DNA of 64,000 nt. Source: Anaerotignum faecicola (GTDB lineage Bacteria > Bacillota > Clostridia > Lachnospirales > Anaerotignaceae). A program made the translations under genes and the position numbers. The DNA lies in assembly GCF_003865035.1 (NCBI RefSeq), contig NZ_BHVZ01000001.1, positions 620,001 through 684,000 on the forward strand. Direction: 5' to 3'. Each line of letters begins with the position of its first letter. Within the stretch, counting starts at the first letter, position 1. This document shows, one piece after another, positions 52,303 through 60,646 of the stretch. Below the pieces are notes generated by a model. The model did not search any database. It was given only the letters and a program-made list of their open reading frames with translations, and had not been told where the DNA came from.

Positions 52303-52854
52303 ATGAAAAAGGTATATGTATTTCTGGCAGAGGGCTTTGAGGAAATGGAGGCAGTGACACCCATTGATTTACTGCGCCGCGCAGGCGTGGATGCGAAGCT
52401 GGTTTCCGTTACGGGAAACAGGGCTGTCACAGGGGCACACGGCGTAACCTATCTAGCTGACCTGCTTTTTGAAGAAATTGAGGAGGATGCCGATATGCTG
52501 GTTCTGCCCGGCGGACTGCCCGGCACAACTAACCTACAGGCACACGAAGGGCTGACGAAACTTTTACTGAAGCAGCACGAAGCGCACAAATGGGTTGCGG
52601 CTATCTGCGCCGCGCCGATGGTTCTGGGTGCTTTGGGCATCGTGAAGGACAGACATGCAACCATCTACCCCGGCATCGAGGATAAGCTGATTGGCGCAGC
52701 ACCGCTTACGGATGAGGTTGTGGTGGACGGAAACGTCATCACATCCCGCGCGCCCGGAACAGCCATCCCCTTTGCGATTGCACTGGCAGAGCTTCTGACG
52801 GACGAAAAGACAGCCGCCGCGCTTACGGAAGATCTGGTATTTCGCAAAGCATGA
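52303..52854 (+). CDS. DJ-1/PfpI family protein
   Basis: 183 aa of the DJ-1 type. The N-terminal FLAEGFEEMEAVTPIDLLRRAG holds the conserved Glu, and the nucleophilic Cys is in WVAAICAAPMVLG near residue 104. The C-terminal TSRAPGTAIPFAIALAELL is also typical. Members act as glyoxalases or deglycases or sense oxidation; the activity here is not settled. AGGAGGGA precedes the ATG. Its last 32 bases overlap the convergent gene at 52823. Confidence 0.92.
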   Translation: MKKVYVFLAEGFEEMEAVTPIDLLRRAGVDAKLVSVTGNRAVTGAHGVTYLADLLFEEIEEDADMLVLPGGLPGTTNLQAHEGLTKLLLKQHEAHKWVAAICAAPMVLGALGIVKDRHATIYPGIEDKLIGAAPLTDEVVVDGNVITSRAPGTAIPFAIALAELLTDEKTAAALTEDLVFRKA

Positions 52855-53242
52855 TTTCAGAAAACAAGACCGGCAGGGTCTCCTCAGAAAAAGAGGAGCA
52901 ATCTGTTTTTTCTGCCGCTTCTCGGACAGCCGCCAAGGGCAGACCGAACACATACGCCGCAGTTTCGGGTGTATAGCGTTCGGGCAGACCGCAGGCAACG
53001 GCTCTTTTCAGCATGCCGCCAAGCGAATTTTCCCCTTCCGCAAGCAGGCGAAAAAAGATGCCCTTCGTGATGTAGGCGAGGTGCTCCTTCTGCATGCGCG
53101 CTGTTAGGGCTTCGGCAGAAAGACCGAGTACCTCTGCGACAGCAGCCTTATCATACGGCGGTTGTTCCGTTTTCAAAAAAATATCTATCATTTCTATCTG
53201 CGGTTGTATGCTCCGCCGATAATACTCCAAAAAAGTCCGCAT
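52823..53242 (-). CDS. Hypothetical protein, 139 aa
   Basis: A soluble, mostly helical protein starting MRTFLEYYRRSIQPQIEMIDIFL, with AAVAEVLGLSAEALTARMQKEH looking like a small helix-turn-helix. AAGGGGGAAG precedes the ATG at 53242. It is divergent from the DUF6648 gene (89 bases apart) and overlaps the DJ-1 gene tail to tail by 32 bases. No family is recognised. Confidence 0.65.
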   Translation of the reverse strand: MRTFLEYYRRSIQPQIEMIDIFLKTEQPPYDKAAVAEVLGLSAEALTARMQKEHLAYITKGIFFRLLAEGENSLGGMLKRAVACGLPERYTPETAAYVFGLPLAAVREAAEKTDCSSFSEETLPVLFSEIMLCEIPDLP

Positions 53243-53330
53243 ACTACTTCCCCCTTGCGTGGTTTTTCCCCATTGTAACAGGGCAAACACCGCCATGCCT
53301 AGCGGGAAAGGATGGAAAGAGGGCGCAGCT

Positions 53331-53852
53331 ATGAATGCCATTCAGAAATATTTCAAATACAGACAGAGTCTCATCGACCAATACGCCAAGGGCGATATGA
53401 CAAAGCGGGAATATCTTCAGAAAAACTACGAAGCAGTGGTTTACGGGGATATCGGCCCGTTCCGCAACATGGATACCGTAGAAAAGGCGTTATTCAATTA
53501 CCAGTATTACAACGCGCTGGCGAAGGAAAACAAGACCATCAGCACAACAAGAGATATGGACTATGAGCTGAAACGGGATTATCTGGAGAAAAGCAATTAT
53601 TACTACAGCAGGAAGGACAGAGCAACGCTGACAGCACTACGTATGCTGGATTTTCGCGGCGTTGTGGCGTATTTCGTGAAGGTGCGGAGCAGGTTTCTGA
53701 AGGGAAAGCTGTTTGAAATTGTGATCGAGGAGGAAAATATTATTCTGCACTCTACCAGTCCGCTGATATTGAACTGTCTGCGCGAGGAAGGGGTTTTTCA
53801 GGAGGAAAGCAGAAAGTCATTGATTGATGAATATGTGAACCATAGATATTAA
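53331..53852 (+). CDS. DUF6648 family protein
   Basis: 173 aa starting MNAIQKYFKYRQSLIDQYAKGD and ending SLIDEYVNHRY. It has the family's characteristic FNYQYYNALAKE and YLEKSNYYYSRKDRATL segments. Common in Clostridia; function unknown. AAAGAGGGCG precedes the ATG. The TAA stop is the first part of TAAGTCGAAATC, the end of repeat copy 4. Confidence 0.82.
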   Translation: MNAIQKYFKYRQSLIDQYAKGDMTKREYLQKNYEAVVYGDIGPFRNMDTVEKALFNYQYYNALAKENKTISTTRDMDYELKRDYLEKSNYYYSRKDRATLTALRMLDFRGVVAYFVKVRSRFLKGKLFEIVIEEENIILHSTSPLILNCLREEGVFQEESRKSLIDEYVNHRY

Positions 53853-54018
53853 GTCGAAATCAGGATTTCGACTTGTTGAAACAGAAGAATAAACAGATGC
53901 GTTCCGGCGGCAAATGCCTTGAAACGCCCTGTTTTCCTCGAGTGGGCAAAGCCCCCTCTGCGGATTCCAGTCAGAGAACGCTTCGTTCCCCGAACCCTTC
54001 CGCCGCTTAAAATTCGAT
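53850..54018 (-). repeat. Structured intergenic repeat, copy 4
   Basis: An inverted, diverged copy. It keeps the AAGTCGAAATC hairpin, the long stem with compensated changes (AAACAG-GGCGTT / AACGCAT-CTGTTT), the second stem as GAGGGGGC/GCCCACTC and the first arm as GGGAACG/CGTTCTC. It lacks the GTCGAC end hairpin. It fills the space between the DUF6648 stop and a terminator, and supplies that stop. Confidence 0.82.
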
Positions 54019-54030
54019 TTTCGGCATACA

Positions 54031-54056
54031 AAAAAGCCTGCAAATGCAGGCTTTTT
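54031..54056. terminator. Bidirectional terminator, DUF6648 / RpiR
   Basis: AAAAAGCCTGC and GCAGGCTTTTT form an 11-bp perfect stem with loop AAAT. Convergent genes flank it. Confidence 0.88.
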
Positions 54057-54072
54057 GATTTCGACTTAATTT

Positions 54073-54936
54073 TCAGAATAAACCGACCTTTGAAAGATAC
54101 TTATCAATCAATTCCAGCTTGGCTTCCGTGGAATAGCCCATCTTCTTACTGATGAAGGAGCAGAGCAGCTCCATGGTAAACAGCACTGCCACATAGGAAT
54201 TGAAGAAGGTATTACTATCCACGCTGACGGTCAGAATCTGGGTTGCATACTGCGCCAGAGGGGAGCTTGCCTTATCGGTAATGAGGATAATTTTCGCACC
54301 GGCATCATACGCCATCTGGGTTGCGAGAAAATCCATTTCGGAATAACGGGGAAAGCTGACCGCAACGATACAGTCATTTTCCGTAATATCACAGAGATGG
54401 TCAATCACATTAAGCGCAGGGTGCGAGGTTTCATACACATCCGGCAAAAGATGCTTGAGCAGGAGCAGCAGCATATCCCCGATGCAGCTGTTCGCACGGG
54501 AGGTGACGATGAACTTCCGCTTACTGCCCGCAATCAGGCTTGCCGCGCGTTCAAAATCAATGGTATCGTTTCGGTTGATGCAGGAATTGAGATTCTGCAT
54601 CACATTGGAAAAATAGCTTTCCACGATATCACTCTGATCCAGCTTGGAAATGCTCAGCTTGAGCCGCTCCGAGGGAATGGTGATATGATCGGAAACGCTG
54701 TTCATCCGCTCGGTATATGCCTTGCGGATTGCCCTCTGAAATTCCATGAAGCCGCTGTAGCCCAGCGTTCTGGTAAAGCGGATGACGGAAGAATCGCTGA
54801 CGTGAATCCGTTTTGCAATCTCCGTAGAGGTAATAAAACACGCCTCCGCAAAATTATCCAGTATAAAATCCGCAATAAGCTTCTCCTTTTTTGTCAGCTT
54901 TACACCCATGAGCTGCGCTCTTAATTCTTCTGTCAT
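54073..54936 (-). CDS. MurR/RpiR-family transcriptional regulator
   Basis: 287 aa. An N-terminal HTH_6 domain (about 1-77, LTKKEKLIADFILDNF, ITSTEIAKRIHVSDSSVIRFTRTLGYSGF) and a C-terminal SIS sugar-phosphate domain (about 125-265, KRKFIVTSRANSCIGDMLLLLLKHL). Such regulators sense phosphosugars. The target is not evident, since no sugar genes adjoin. AAGGTGAG precedes the ATG at 54936. The motif TTAAGTCGAAATC follows its stop by four bases. Confidence 0.9.
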   Translation of the reverse strand: MTEELRAQLMGVKLTKKEKLIADFILDNFAEACFITSTEIAKRIHVSDSSVIRFTRTLGYSGFMEFQRAIRKAYTERMNSVSDHITIPSERLKLSISKLDQSDIVESYFSNVMQNLNSCINRNDTIDFERAASLIAGSKRKFIVTSRANSCIGDMLLLLLKHLLPDVYETSHPALNVIDHLCDITENDCIVAVSFPRYSEMDFLATQMAYDAGAKIILITDKASSPLAQYATQILTVSVDSNTFFNSYVAVLFTMELLCSFISKKMGYSTEAKLELIDKYLSKVGLF

Positions 54937-55142
54937 ACTTCTCACCTTCTATTTTTATATTTTTTGTTTGTTTTTTTGAAGCAATCAAATGTCTCTTTTT
55001 CACATTGAAACATATCAGACAATTTTTTTCAATATAAAAACAAAAATTCGTGCATATTACTGAAAAAAATACAATCTTTCAAAAACAACAGAAAATAATT
55101 ACGGAAAATCGCAGGGATTCTTCAAAATTAAGAAATTCTTTA

Positions 55143-55171
55143 TTGTTCCTATCCCCCTGTTCATGTATAAT
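55143..55171 (+). promoter_or_regulatory. Promoter of the export protein-rsmA unit
   Basis: TTGTTC (55143-55148) and TATAAT (55166-55171) are 17 bases apart. The remaining gap back to the RpiR start (54937-55142) is AT-rich with no other signal recognised. Confidence 0.65.
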
Positions 55172-55234
55172 ATATTAGTTGTAAAAACCGAAGATTCGGA
55201 TACAAAACCCCTTAGGAATTAGGAGGAGATTGAT

Positions 55235-55732
55235 TTGGCTGAAACCCTAGCAACATGGTTTGTAGAACATTTATCGGGCAGTGTTTCCAGAGAGATGATT
55301 GTATTCATCGTTTCGCTGCTGCCGATTCTGGAGCTGCGCGGCGGCATTATTGCAGGCTTTGCAATGGGGATGCACTGGCTGCCCACCTTCATCATTGCAT
55401 ATATCGGGAACCTTTTGCCGATTCCCTTTATTTTGTTATTCATCCGCTTTATCTTTCGCGTACTGAAAAAAACACCTCTGCACGGTTTGGTGGAATGGTG
55501 CGAGCGGAAGGCAGATGCGAAAAGTGACAAAATCCGAAAATACGCCTATTGGGGGGTCTATCTTTTCGTTGCCATGCCCCTGCCGGGGACGGGTGCATGG
55601 ATGGGCGCACTCATCAGCGCACTTCTGCACATGGACCCCAAAAAGACCTTCCCCGTCATTATGCTTGGCGTTCTGACGGCAGGCATGATTGTTTCTGTGC
55701 TCAGCTTCGGCATCCTCGGCAATATTATCTAA
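55235..55732 (+). CDS. Small multi-drug export family protein (COG2426)
   Basis: 165 aa with about four membrane segments. The start MAETLATWFVEH and the ELRGGIIAGFAMGMHWLP and VAMPLPGTGAWMGALISALLHMDPKKTF segments are the COG2426 signature. The transported substrate is not known despite the family name. A TTG start at 55235 is used, with AGGAGGAG before it; no ATG is available. rsmA follows by 12 bases. Confidence 0.87.
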   Translation: MAETLATWFVEHLSGSVSREMIVFIVSLLPILELRGGIIAGFAMGMHWLPTFIIAYIGNLLPIPFILLFIRFIFRVLKKTPLHGLVEWCERKADAKSDKIRKYAYWGVYLFVAMPLPGTGAWMGALISALLHMDPKKTFPVIMLGVLTAGMIVSVLSFGILGNII

Positions 55733-55744
55733 AAGGAGAAAAAC

Positions 55745-56623
55745 ATGGCAGAAAGAATTTCAACCCCCAGCAAAACAAAAGAGATTATCGAAGCGAACCG
55801 CTTTGCATTTAAGAAAAATTTTGGTCAGAATTTTCTGATTGATTCCAATATTCTGGACAACATTGCTGCCTGCGCAGGCGTAACTAAAGAGGACTGTGTG
55901 CTGGAAATCGGCCCCGGCATCGGCTCTCTGACGCAGGTTCTGGCAGAAAATGCAAGACAGGTGGTTGCGGTGGAAATCGACAATACGCTGATTCCCATTC
56001 TGAAGCAGACCCTGGAGGACTATGACAATATCGAGATTCTGAATCAGGATATTCTGAAAACGGATATTGATGCCATCATCCGCGAAAAAAACGGCGGCAG
56101 ACCGATTAAGGTCGTTGCAAACCTGCCCTATTACATCACCACGCCGATTATCATGGACCTTCTGGAAAACGAACGTCATGTGGACAGCATCACCGTTATG
56201 GTGCAGAAGGAGGTGGCGGAGCGGATGCAGGCACGCCCGAAGGAAAAGGAATACGGCGCGCTTTCCATTGCGGTGCAGTATTACTGTGATGCCAAGCTGG
56301 ACATGATTGTGCAGCCGGCATGCTTCATGCCACGCCCGAAGGTGGCTTCTGCGGTGATTACGCTAAAGGTTCTGCCTGAGAGAAAGGTAAAAACAGCTGA
56401 TGAAAAGCTATTTTTCCATCTGGTGAAATGTGCCTTTGGGCAGCGCAGAAAGACATTGATGAACTGCCTGTTTCATCTGGGCAACCTCGGCTTCAGCAAG
56501 GAGGAGCTGGCGGAGCTTCTGGAGGAGCTTGGCTGGGATACGCGGGTGCGCGGGGAAGCATTGGGCTTAGAGGAATTTGCCGCACTGACCGACAAAATCG
56601 CACAAAAAAAAGCAAGCATATAA
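55745..56623 (+). CDS. rsmA: 16S rRNA (adenine-1518/1519-N6)-dimethyltransferase
   Basis: 292 aa, standard length. KKNFGQNFLIDSNILDNI is near residue 20, the SAM-binding EIGPGIGSLTQVL near 54, and the catalytic VVANLPYYITTPII near 122. It dimethylates two adenines at the 3' end of 16S rRNA (kasugamycin sensitivity). AAAGGAG precedes the ATG. Its terminator has been duplicated around repeat copy 5. Confidence 0.96.
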   Translation: MAERISTPSKTKEIIEANRFAFKKNFGQNFLIDSNILDNIAACAGVTKEDCVLEIGPGIGSLTQVLAENARQVVAVEIDNTLIPILKQTLEDYDNIEILNQDILKTDIDAIIREKNGGRPIKVVANLPYYITTPIIMDLLENERHVDSITVMVQKEVAERMQARPKEKEYGALSIAVQYYCDAKLDMIVQPACFMPRPKVASAVITLKVLPERKVKTADEKLFFHLVKCAFGQRRKTLMNCLFHLGNLGFSKEELAELLEELGWDTRVRGEALGLEEFAALTDKIAQKKASI

Positions 56624-56636
56624 TCAAAAACCAGGA

Positions 56637-56662
56637 AACCTCATCTGAAACAGATGAGGTTT
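56637..56662 (+). terminator. Terminator of rsmA, left flank of repeat copy 5
   Basis: AACCTCATC and GATGAGGTT form a 9-bp perfect stem with loop TGAAACA. The T tract is cut to TTT because the repeat begins at the next base. The same 26 bases are repeated at 56873-56898. Confidence 0.85.
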
Positions 56663-56872
56663 CAGACTGTAGACAAAGTAATTCTGAGGTAGCGGAAGGG
56701 CTTGGGAAACAAATCCGTTTCCCAAATGGAATCCGCAGTCGGAATTCATTTCCGACGAGGAAAACAGCGAGTTTCGAGGCTTTTAAGCTGATGGAACTCG
56801 TCTGTTTGTTCTTCTGTCTTAGCAAGTCGAAATCCTGATTTCGACTTAGGGTGTCGACTTTGTCGACACCCT
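56663..56872 (+). repeat. Structured intergenic repeat, copy 5 (intact, terminator-flanked)
   Basis: 210 bases with the same ends, inverted repeats and five stems as copy 2. The second stem here is GTCGGAA/TTCCGAC, fully paired. It sits between two exact 26-base copies of the rsmA terminator hairpin, the clearest sign that insertion duplicated a whole stem-loop target. Confidence 0.9.
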
Positions 56873-56900
56873 AACCTCATCTGAAACAGATGAGGTTTTT
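56873..56900 (+). terminator. Terminator of rsmA, right flank of repeat copy 5
   Basis: A second exact copy of the AACCTCATC/GATGAGGTT hairpin, here with the full TTTTTT tail, so it is the functional original end of the unit. Confidence 0.88.
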
Positions 56901-57083
56901 TCATAAATTGACTTCTTTTTCACAGATTTTCGTCCGCATTATCTCCCTTTTTCTGCCAATTATTACCAATTCAGTATGCATCCTTCGACGGCATACGGCA
57001 GGCTTTTTACGCGGATTCGAGAAAAATCGGAAAATCTTGGTTTTTCTTGTCATTTCGGGCTTTTTTTGTCCTACGAATGGTTC

Positions 57084-57112
57084 TTGTCGGGGGAAATTTT
57101 CTATACTATAAT
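57084..57112 (+). promoter_or_regulatory. Promoter of spo0A
   Basis: TTGTCG (57084-57089) and TATAAT (57107-57112) are 17 bases apart, about 60 bases before the gene. The TTGTCG is also close to a 0A-box core, so self-control is possible but unproven. Confidence 0.6.
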
Positions 57113-57173
57113 CAACCCAAAAGCAAGGAAGTTCTGCATAAACATTCAGGAAGCTACAACGGGAGGGATTATT

Positions 57174-57959
57174 TTGAATCAAAATACAATAAAAGTGCTT
57201 TTGGCGGATGACAATAAGGATTTTTGCGACATCATCGTCGATCATTTGAATAAACAGGAGGACATTACTGTGGTGGCAGTTGCTATGGACGGTATTGATG
57301 CCATGAATAAAATCAGAGATACGCACCCGGATGTTGCGGTGATTGATGGCATTATGCCCCGTCTGGATGGGCTTGGCGTTCTGGAACGACTGCAAAAAAC
57401 GGAGGAAGACGATCGCCCGATTACAATCATTCTTTCTGCGCTGAGTCAGGACAAGGTGGTGCAGAAGGCACTGGACTTAGGTGCAAGCTATTACATGGTG
57501 AAGCCCTTTGACATGGATGCGCTGACACAGCGGATTCGCCAGCTGATGCAGGAGCAGAAGCCGCTTCTGAAAGCCGTTGCCCCCATTACCGCAAACACTG
57601 CCGTGTACGACCTAGAAACAAAGGTGACGAATATTCTGCATGAAATCGGCGTGCCGGCACATATTCGCGGCTATCATTACATGCGCGAGGCAATCATCAT
57701 GAGTGTCAACGATATGGATGTGCTGAATTATATCACGAAGGAGCTGTATCCTTCCATCGCAAAAAAATGCAACACCACGCCCAGCCGTGTGGAACGCGCC
57801 ATTCGCCATGCGATTGAGGTTGCATGGAACCGCGGCAAGGTGGATGCGATTGATGCGCTGTTCGGCTACACCATCAATAACCATAAGGGCAAGCCTACCA
57901 ATTCGGAATTTATTGCACTGATTGCAGACAGATTGCGGCTGGAAATGAAGGCAAGCTGA
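57174..57959 (+). CDS. spo0A: Stage 0 sporulation protein A, master response regulator
   Basis: 261 aa. The receiver domain (about 1-125) has acidic LLADDNKD, the phosphorylation Asp in [13 protein letters not shown], and Lys in YYMVKPFD. The C-terminal Spo0A DNA-binding domain (about 145-255) has [21 protein letters not shown] and [20 protein letters not shown]. It starts sporulation when phosphorylated. No ATG fits; a TTG at 57174 follows GGGAGGG. Its presence shows the organism is, or descends from, a spore former. Monocistronic. Confidence 0.96.
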   Translation: MNQNTIKVLLADDNKDFCDIIVDHLNKQEDITVVAVAMDGIDAMNKIRDTHPDVAVIDGIMPRLDGLGVLERLQKTEEDDRPITIILSALSQDKVVQKALDLGASYYMVKPFDMDALTQRIRQLMQEQKPLLKAVAPITANTAVYDLETKVTNILHEIGVPAHIRGYHYMREAIIMSVNDMDVLNYITKELYPSIAKKCNTTPSRVERAIRHAIEVAWNRGKVDAIDALFGYTINNHKGKPTNSEFIALIADRLRLEMKAS

Positions 57960-57971
57960 AAAAACAGAACA

Positions 57972-58014
57972 AAAAAAGGCACAGCATGAAAAGCATCATG
58001 CCATGCCTTTTTTT
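57972..58014. terminator. Terminator between spo0A and the Nif11-like gene
   Basis: AAAAAGGCA and TGCCTTTTT pair as the outer stem with an inner CATG-rich stem; T tracts lie on both sides of convergent genes. Confidence 0.7.
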
Positions 58015-58294
58015 ATTTCTCCAACGCCTCCATAGCGGCAAAGAACATATCGAAGGGGTCATCCCAGCCATCCAAGGGCTGTACGGCACTGCCATTGCAG
58101 CTACGGAACAGGTTGCAGAAAAATTCCTCCTGCTCGGAAAACAAACCACCCACAGTCAACGGAAAGCCCTCTGCAGTGCAAAGCTCACACAGCGCCAAAG
58201 CAGGGTCCTTTGCTTCCTTCACTGCCCAGATGCGTTTACGCAGCTCTGCATCCTCTCTTGCCTTTTGCAGCAGCTTATATAATTGCTCATTCAT
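58013..58294 (-). CDS. Nif11-like small protein
   Basis: 93 aa starting MNEQLYKLLQKAREDAELRKRIW. The first 55 residues resemble the Nif11 leader-like domain (helical, then ALCELCTAEGFPLTVGGLF). The tail has three of its own acidic and aromatic clusters (DGWDDPFDMFF) and no Gly-Gly cleavage site. Nif11 proteins include RiPP leader peptides, but no modification or export gene is near. A TATACT -10 lies upstream on the minus strand and AATGGGGGA precedes the ATG. Confidence 0.7.
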   Translation of the reverse strand: MNEQLYKLLQKAREDAELRKRIWAVKEAKDPALALCELCTAEGFPLTVGGLFSEQEEFFCNLFRSCNGSAVQPLDGWDDPFDMFFAAMEALEK

Positions 58295-58368
58295 ACAAAT
58301 CCCCCATTTCTCTTTTGTTCTAGTTATAGATTAGTATAGCACCAATTTTTTTTGATGAAAATATTTTT

Positions 58369-60258
58369 TCAAAAAAAGATACCAACAAGCAATGCAAGCA
58401 GATGTACCGCGATGCAGAGCAGCACACCGACCACAGTCGGCAAAAGAAAGCTGAGCCCCGTCCAGAGCAAACTGCCGGTTTCCTTACGGATGGTCAGAAG
58501 CGTAGTGGCGCAGGGGAAATGGTTCAGCGAGAAAAGAATCACGCAGACTGCCGTCACCCATGTCCAGCCATTGGCGGCGAGAATGGCACCTGCCTGTGCA
58601 ATGCCCTCCGCCTCTACCAGCGTGCCGCTTTGACTATAGACCATCAGAAGGATGGGGATGACGATTTCATTCGCAGGAATCCCAAGCAGAAATGCCATAA
58701 GAATTACGCCCGAAAGTCCCATGAGTGCGCCAAGCGGCTCCAAGAGGGCTGCCATGCCGTACAGGAGTGTATGCCCATTCACCATGATATTCTGGCAAAG
58801 CCAGATGACTGCGCCGGCAGGGATGGCAACCGTCACCGCTCTGGCGAGTACAAAAATCGTTCTGTCCAGCATACTGCGGACAATCACATCCCAAAGCTTC
58901 GGGCGGCGATACGGCGGCAGCTCCAGAACAAAGGCGGACGGCACACCGCGCAGTATGGTTTTGCTCAGCAAAAAGGAAACAGCAAGCGTAATGCCGACGG
59001 CAAGCACAATCAAAAGGAACACGAAGCCGCCTGCGGCAATAGGATTTCCCCTTGCAAAGAAAAAGCCCGAAAGCAAAATCAACGTCGGGAAACGCCCATT
59101 ACAGGGAACGAAGCAGTTCGTGAGGATGGCGATCAGGCGTTCTCTGGGGGATTCAATGATGCGGCAGGCTGTGACCCCTGCGGCATTGCAGCCAAAGCCC
59201 ATGCACATCGTCAATGCCTGCTTCCCATGCGCCCCCGCCTTTTGAAACAAGCCATCCAGATTAAAGGCAATCCGTGGCAGCAAACCGAAATCCTCTAACA
59301 ATGTAAACAACGGAAAAAAAATCGCCATCGGCGGCAGCATAACCGCCACCACCCAGCTTACCGTCAGCCAAACGCCATCCAGTAGCAGTCCTTGCAGCCA
59401 AAGGGGTGCTTGCAATGTCAGCAAGCCGTTTCGCATCACAGCACCGCATTGATGGAACTGCCGCATGAGAAATTCGGACGGCACATTTGCCCCTGCCACC
59501 GTAATCCAGAATACGCCGCCCAGCAGGAGCAGCATGAAGGGTATCCCCGTTTTCGGGGAAAGCAGGATTTTATCCATGCGCTCGGTGCGGCTATCGCGTT
59601 CCTCTTTTTTCTGCACCACTGCATCGCAGATTTCCTTTGCGCGAGAGAGGAAGGCAAGGGAGCGCTTTTCCTGAAATTCCGCGGAATGATAGCCGCTTTC
59701 CGTTTCAGGGGCAAAGGCATCCCAATCAATGCCTATGGGTCGGATGGATTTTCGCCCTTCTGCCACCGCAAGGAGCATTTCTTTAAGCTCCCGCAGACCT
59801 ACTCCCTGCCTTGCCGCCATTTTAATTACAGGCACACCCGTCAGCTTCTCCAGACGCACATCATCCACAGAAATGCCCCTTTTCTCCGCTTCATCGGTGA
59901 GATTCAGACAGAAAATCACATTTTCCGTCAGCTCCATAATTTGCAGCCCCAAAGGAAGATTGCGTTCCAGAGAGGTCGCATCCAGAACCACAAGGACAAT
60001 GTCCGGCTGCTCATAGCAGATAAAATCCTTAGCGGCGCGCTCCTCGGCACATTCGGAAAACAGGGAATAAATGCCCGGCAGGTCATACAGCTTCGCCTGC
60101 CATGCGCCAAAGGAAAATTCCCCGACTGCATTGCCGACGGTCTTCCCTGCCCAGTTGCCCGTATGCTGCTTCAGCCCGGTCAGTGCATTGAAAACGGTGC
60201 TTTTCCCCGTATTGGGGTTGCCTGCCAAAGCAATCCGCAGGCGTGTTTTCTCAGGCAT
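58369..60258 (-). CDS. feoB: Ferrous iron transporter B
   Basis: 629 aa. The N-terminal G domain has G1 GNPNTGKST at 13-21, switch region, DLPG, and the G4 element NLTD; a GDI helical domain follows, then about ten membrane helices with two Gate-like segments (VIRSMLDRTI, FNLDGLFQKAGAHGKQALTMCMGFGCNAAGV). It imports Fe2+ under anaerobic conditions. The frame is open to 60312, but GAGGAGGGG precedes the ATG at 60258. It follows feoA by one base. Confidence 0.95.
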   Translation of the reverse strand: MPEKTRLRIALAGNPNTGKSTVFNALTGLKQHTGNWAGKTVGNAVGEFSFGAWQAKLYDLPGIYSLFSECAEERAAKDFICYEQPDIVLVVLDATSLERNLPLGLQIMELTENVIFCLNLTDEAEKRGISVDDVRLEKLTGVPVIKMAARQGVGLRELKEMLLAVAEGRKSIRPIGIDWDAFAPETESGYHSAEFQEKRSLAFLSRAKEICDAVVQKKEERDSRTERMDKILLSPKTGIPFMLLLLGGVFWITVAGANVPSEFLMRQFHQCGAVMRNGLLTLQAPLWLQGLLLDGVWLTVSWVVAVMLPPMAIFFPLFTLLEDFGLLPRIAFNLDGLFQKAGAHGKQALTMCMGFGCNAAGVTACRIIESPRERLIAILTNCFVPCNGRFPTLILLSGFFFARGNPIAAGGFVFLLIVLAVGITLAVSFLLSKTILRGVPSAFVLELPPYRRPKLWDVIVRSMLDRTIFVLARAVTVAIPAGAVIWLCQNIMVNGHTLLYGMAALLEPLGALMGLSGVILMAFLLGIPANEIVIPILLMVYSQSGTLVEAEGIAQAGAILAANGWTWVTAVCVILFSLNHFPCATTLLTIRKETGSLLWTGLSFLLPTVVGVLLCIAVHLLALLVGIFF

Positions 60259-60259
60259 C

Positions 60260-60487
60260 CTACATCCCCTCCTCCACAAAAATACGCGCGGCATCGGCAT
60301 CGCGCAGAGCAATCAGCGTATCCTTCACCCGATACACTCGTGTGCCGCCGCCCGCACATTCATACAGCGGCAAAACCCGACTGTCTCGGAAAAAGCCCAG
60401 ATCAAACAGACGCAGATAGCCTTCTCCCCGTACCTCCTGCACGAAGCAAGGACATTCCACAGGAATTTCCGTCAGCTTCTTGGGCAT
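60260..60487 (-). CDS. feoA: FeoA family protein
   Basis: 75 aa of the SH3-like FeoA type (VQEVRGEGYLRLFDLGFFRDSRVLPLY, then VKDTLIALRDADAARIFV). It helps FeoB. AAGGAGGA abuts an ATG at 60493, so the second ATG at 60487 (MPKKLTEIPVE), with good spacing, is preferred. First gene of the feoA-feoB unit, preceded by a 17-base palindrome. Confidence 0.9.
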   Translation of the reverse strand: MPKKLTEIPVECPCFVQEVRGEGYLRLFDLGFFRDSRVLPLYECAGGGTRVYRVKDTLIALRDADAARIFVEEGM

Positions 60488-60510
60488 ATCCATTCCTCCT
60501 TCAATGGTTT

Positions 60511-60527
60511 GATATATTCAATATATC
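60511..60527. promoter_or_regulatory. Palindrome upstream of feoA
   Basis: GATATATT-C-AATATATC is a perfect 8-1-8 inverted repeat about 24 bases before the feoA start. It resembles an A/T-rich metal-regulator site (Fur or DtxR type) without matching either consensus exactly, so the binding protein is unknown. Confidence 0.5.
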
Positions 60528-60565
60528 CGAAGGAGGCGGTTCGGGTGCTTGTCAAAGGGATTCTC

Positions 60566-60605
60566 TTAATTGTAAACCATTTCACTTTTTATCATTGACA
60601 ATAAA
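60566..60605 (+). promoter_or_regulatory. BirA operator at the bioY promoter
   Basis: The left half-site TTAATTGTAAACCA (60566-60579) and the right half-site TCATTGACAATAAA (60592-60605, 10 of 14 bases matching the inverted left half) have the spacing seen in biotin operators of Firmicutes. The right half covers the -35 box. A BirA with a helix-turn-helix is encoded in the same operon. Confidence 0.75.
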
Positions 60606-60623
60606 AGCCGCCTATGTTATACT
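60595..60623 (+). promoter_or_regulatory. Promoter of bioY-DUF1284-birA
   Basis: Perfect TTGACA (60595-60600) and TATACT (60618-60623) are 17 bases apart, about 24 bases before bioY, with the -35 inside the predicted BirA operator. Confidence 0.8.
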
Positions 60624-60646
60624 TCCAAAAAACGGAGGTAAGAAAC

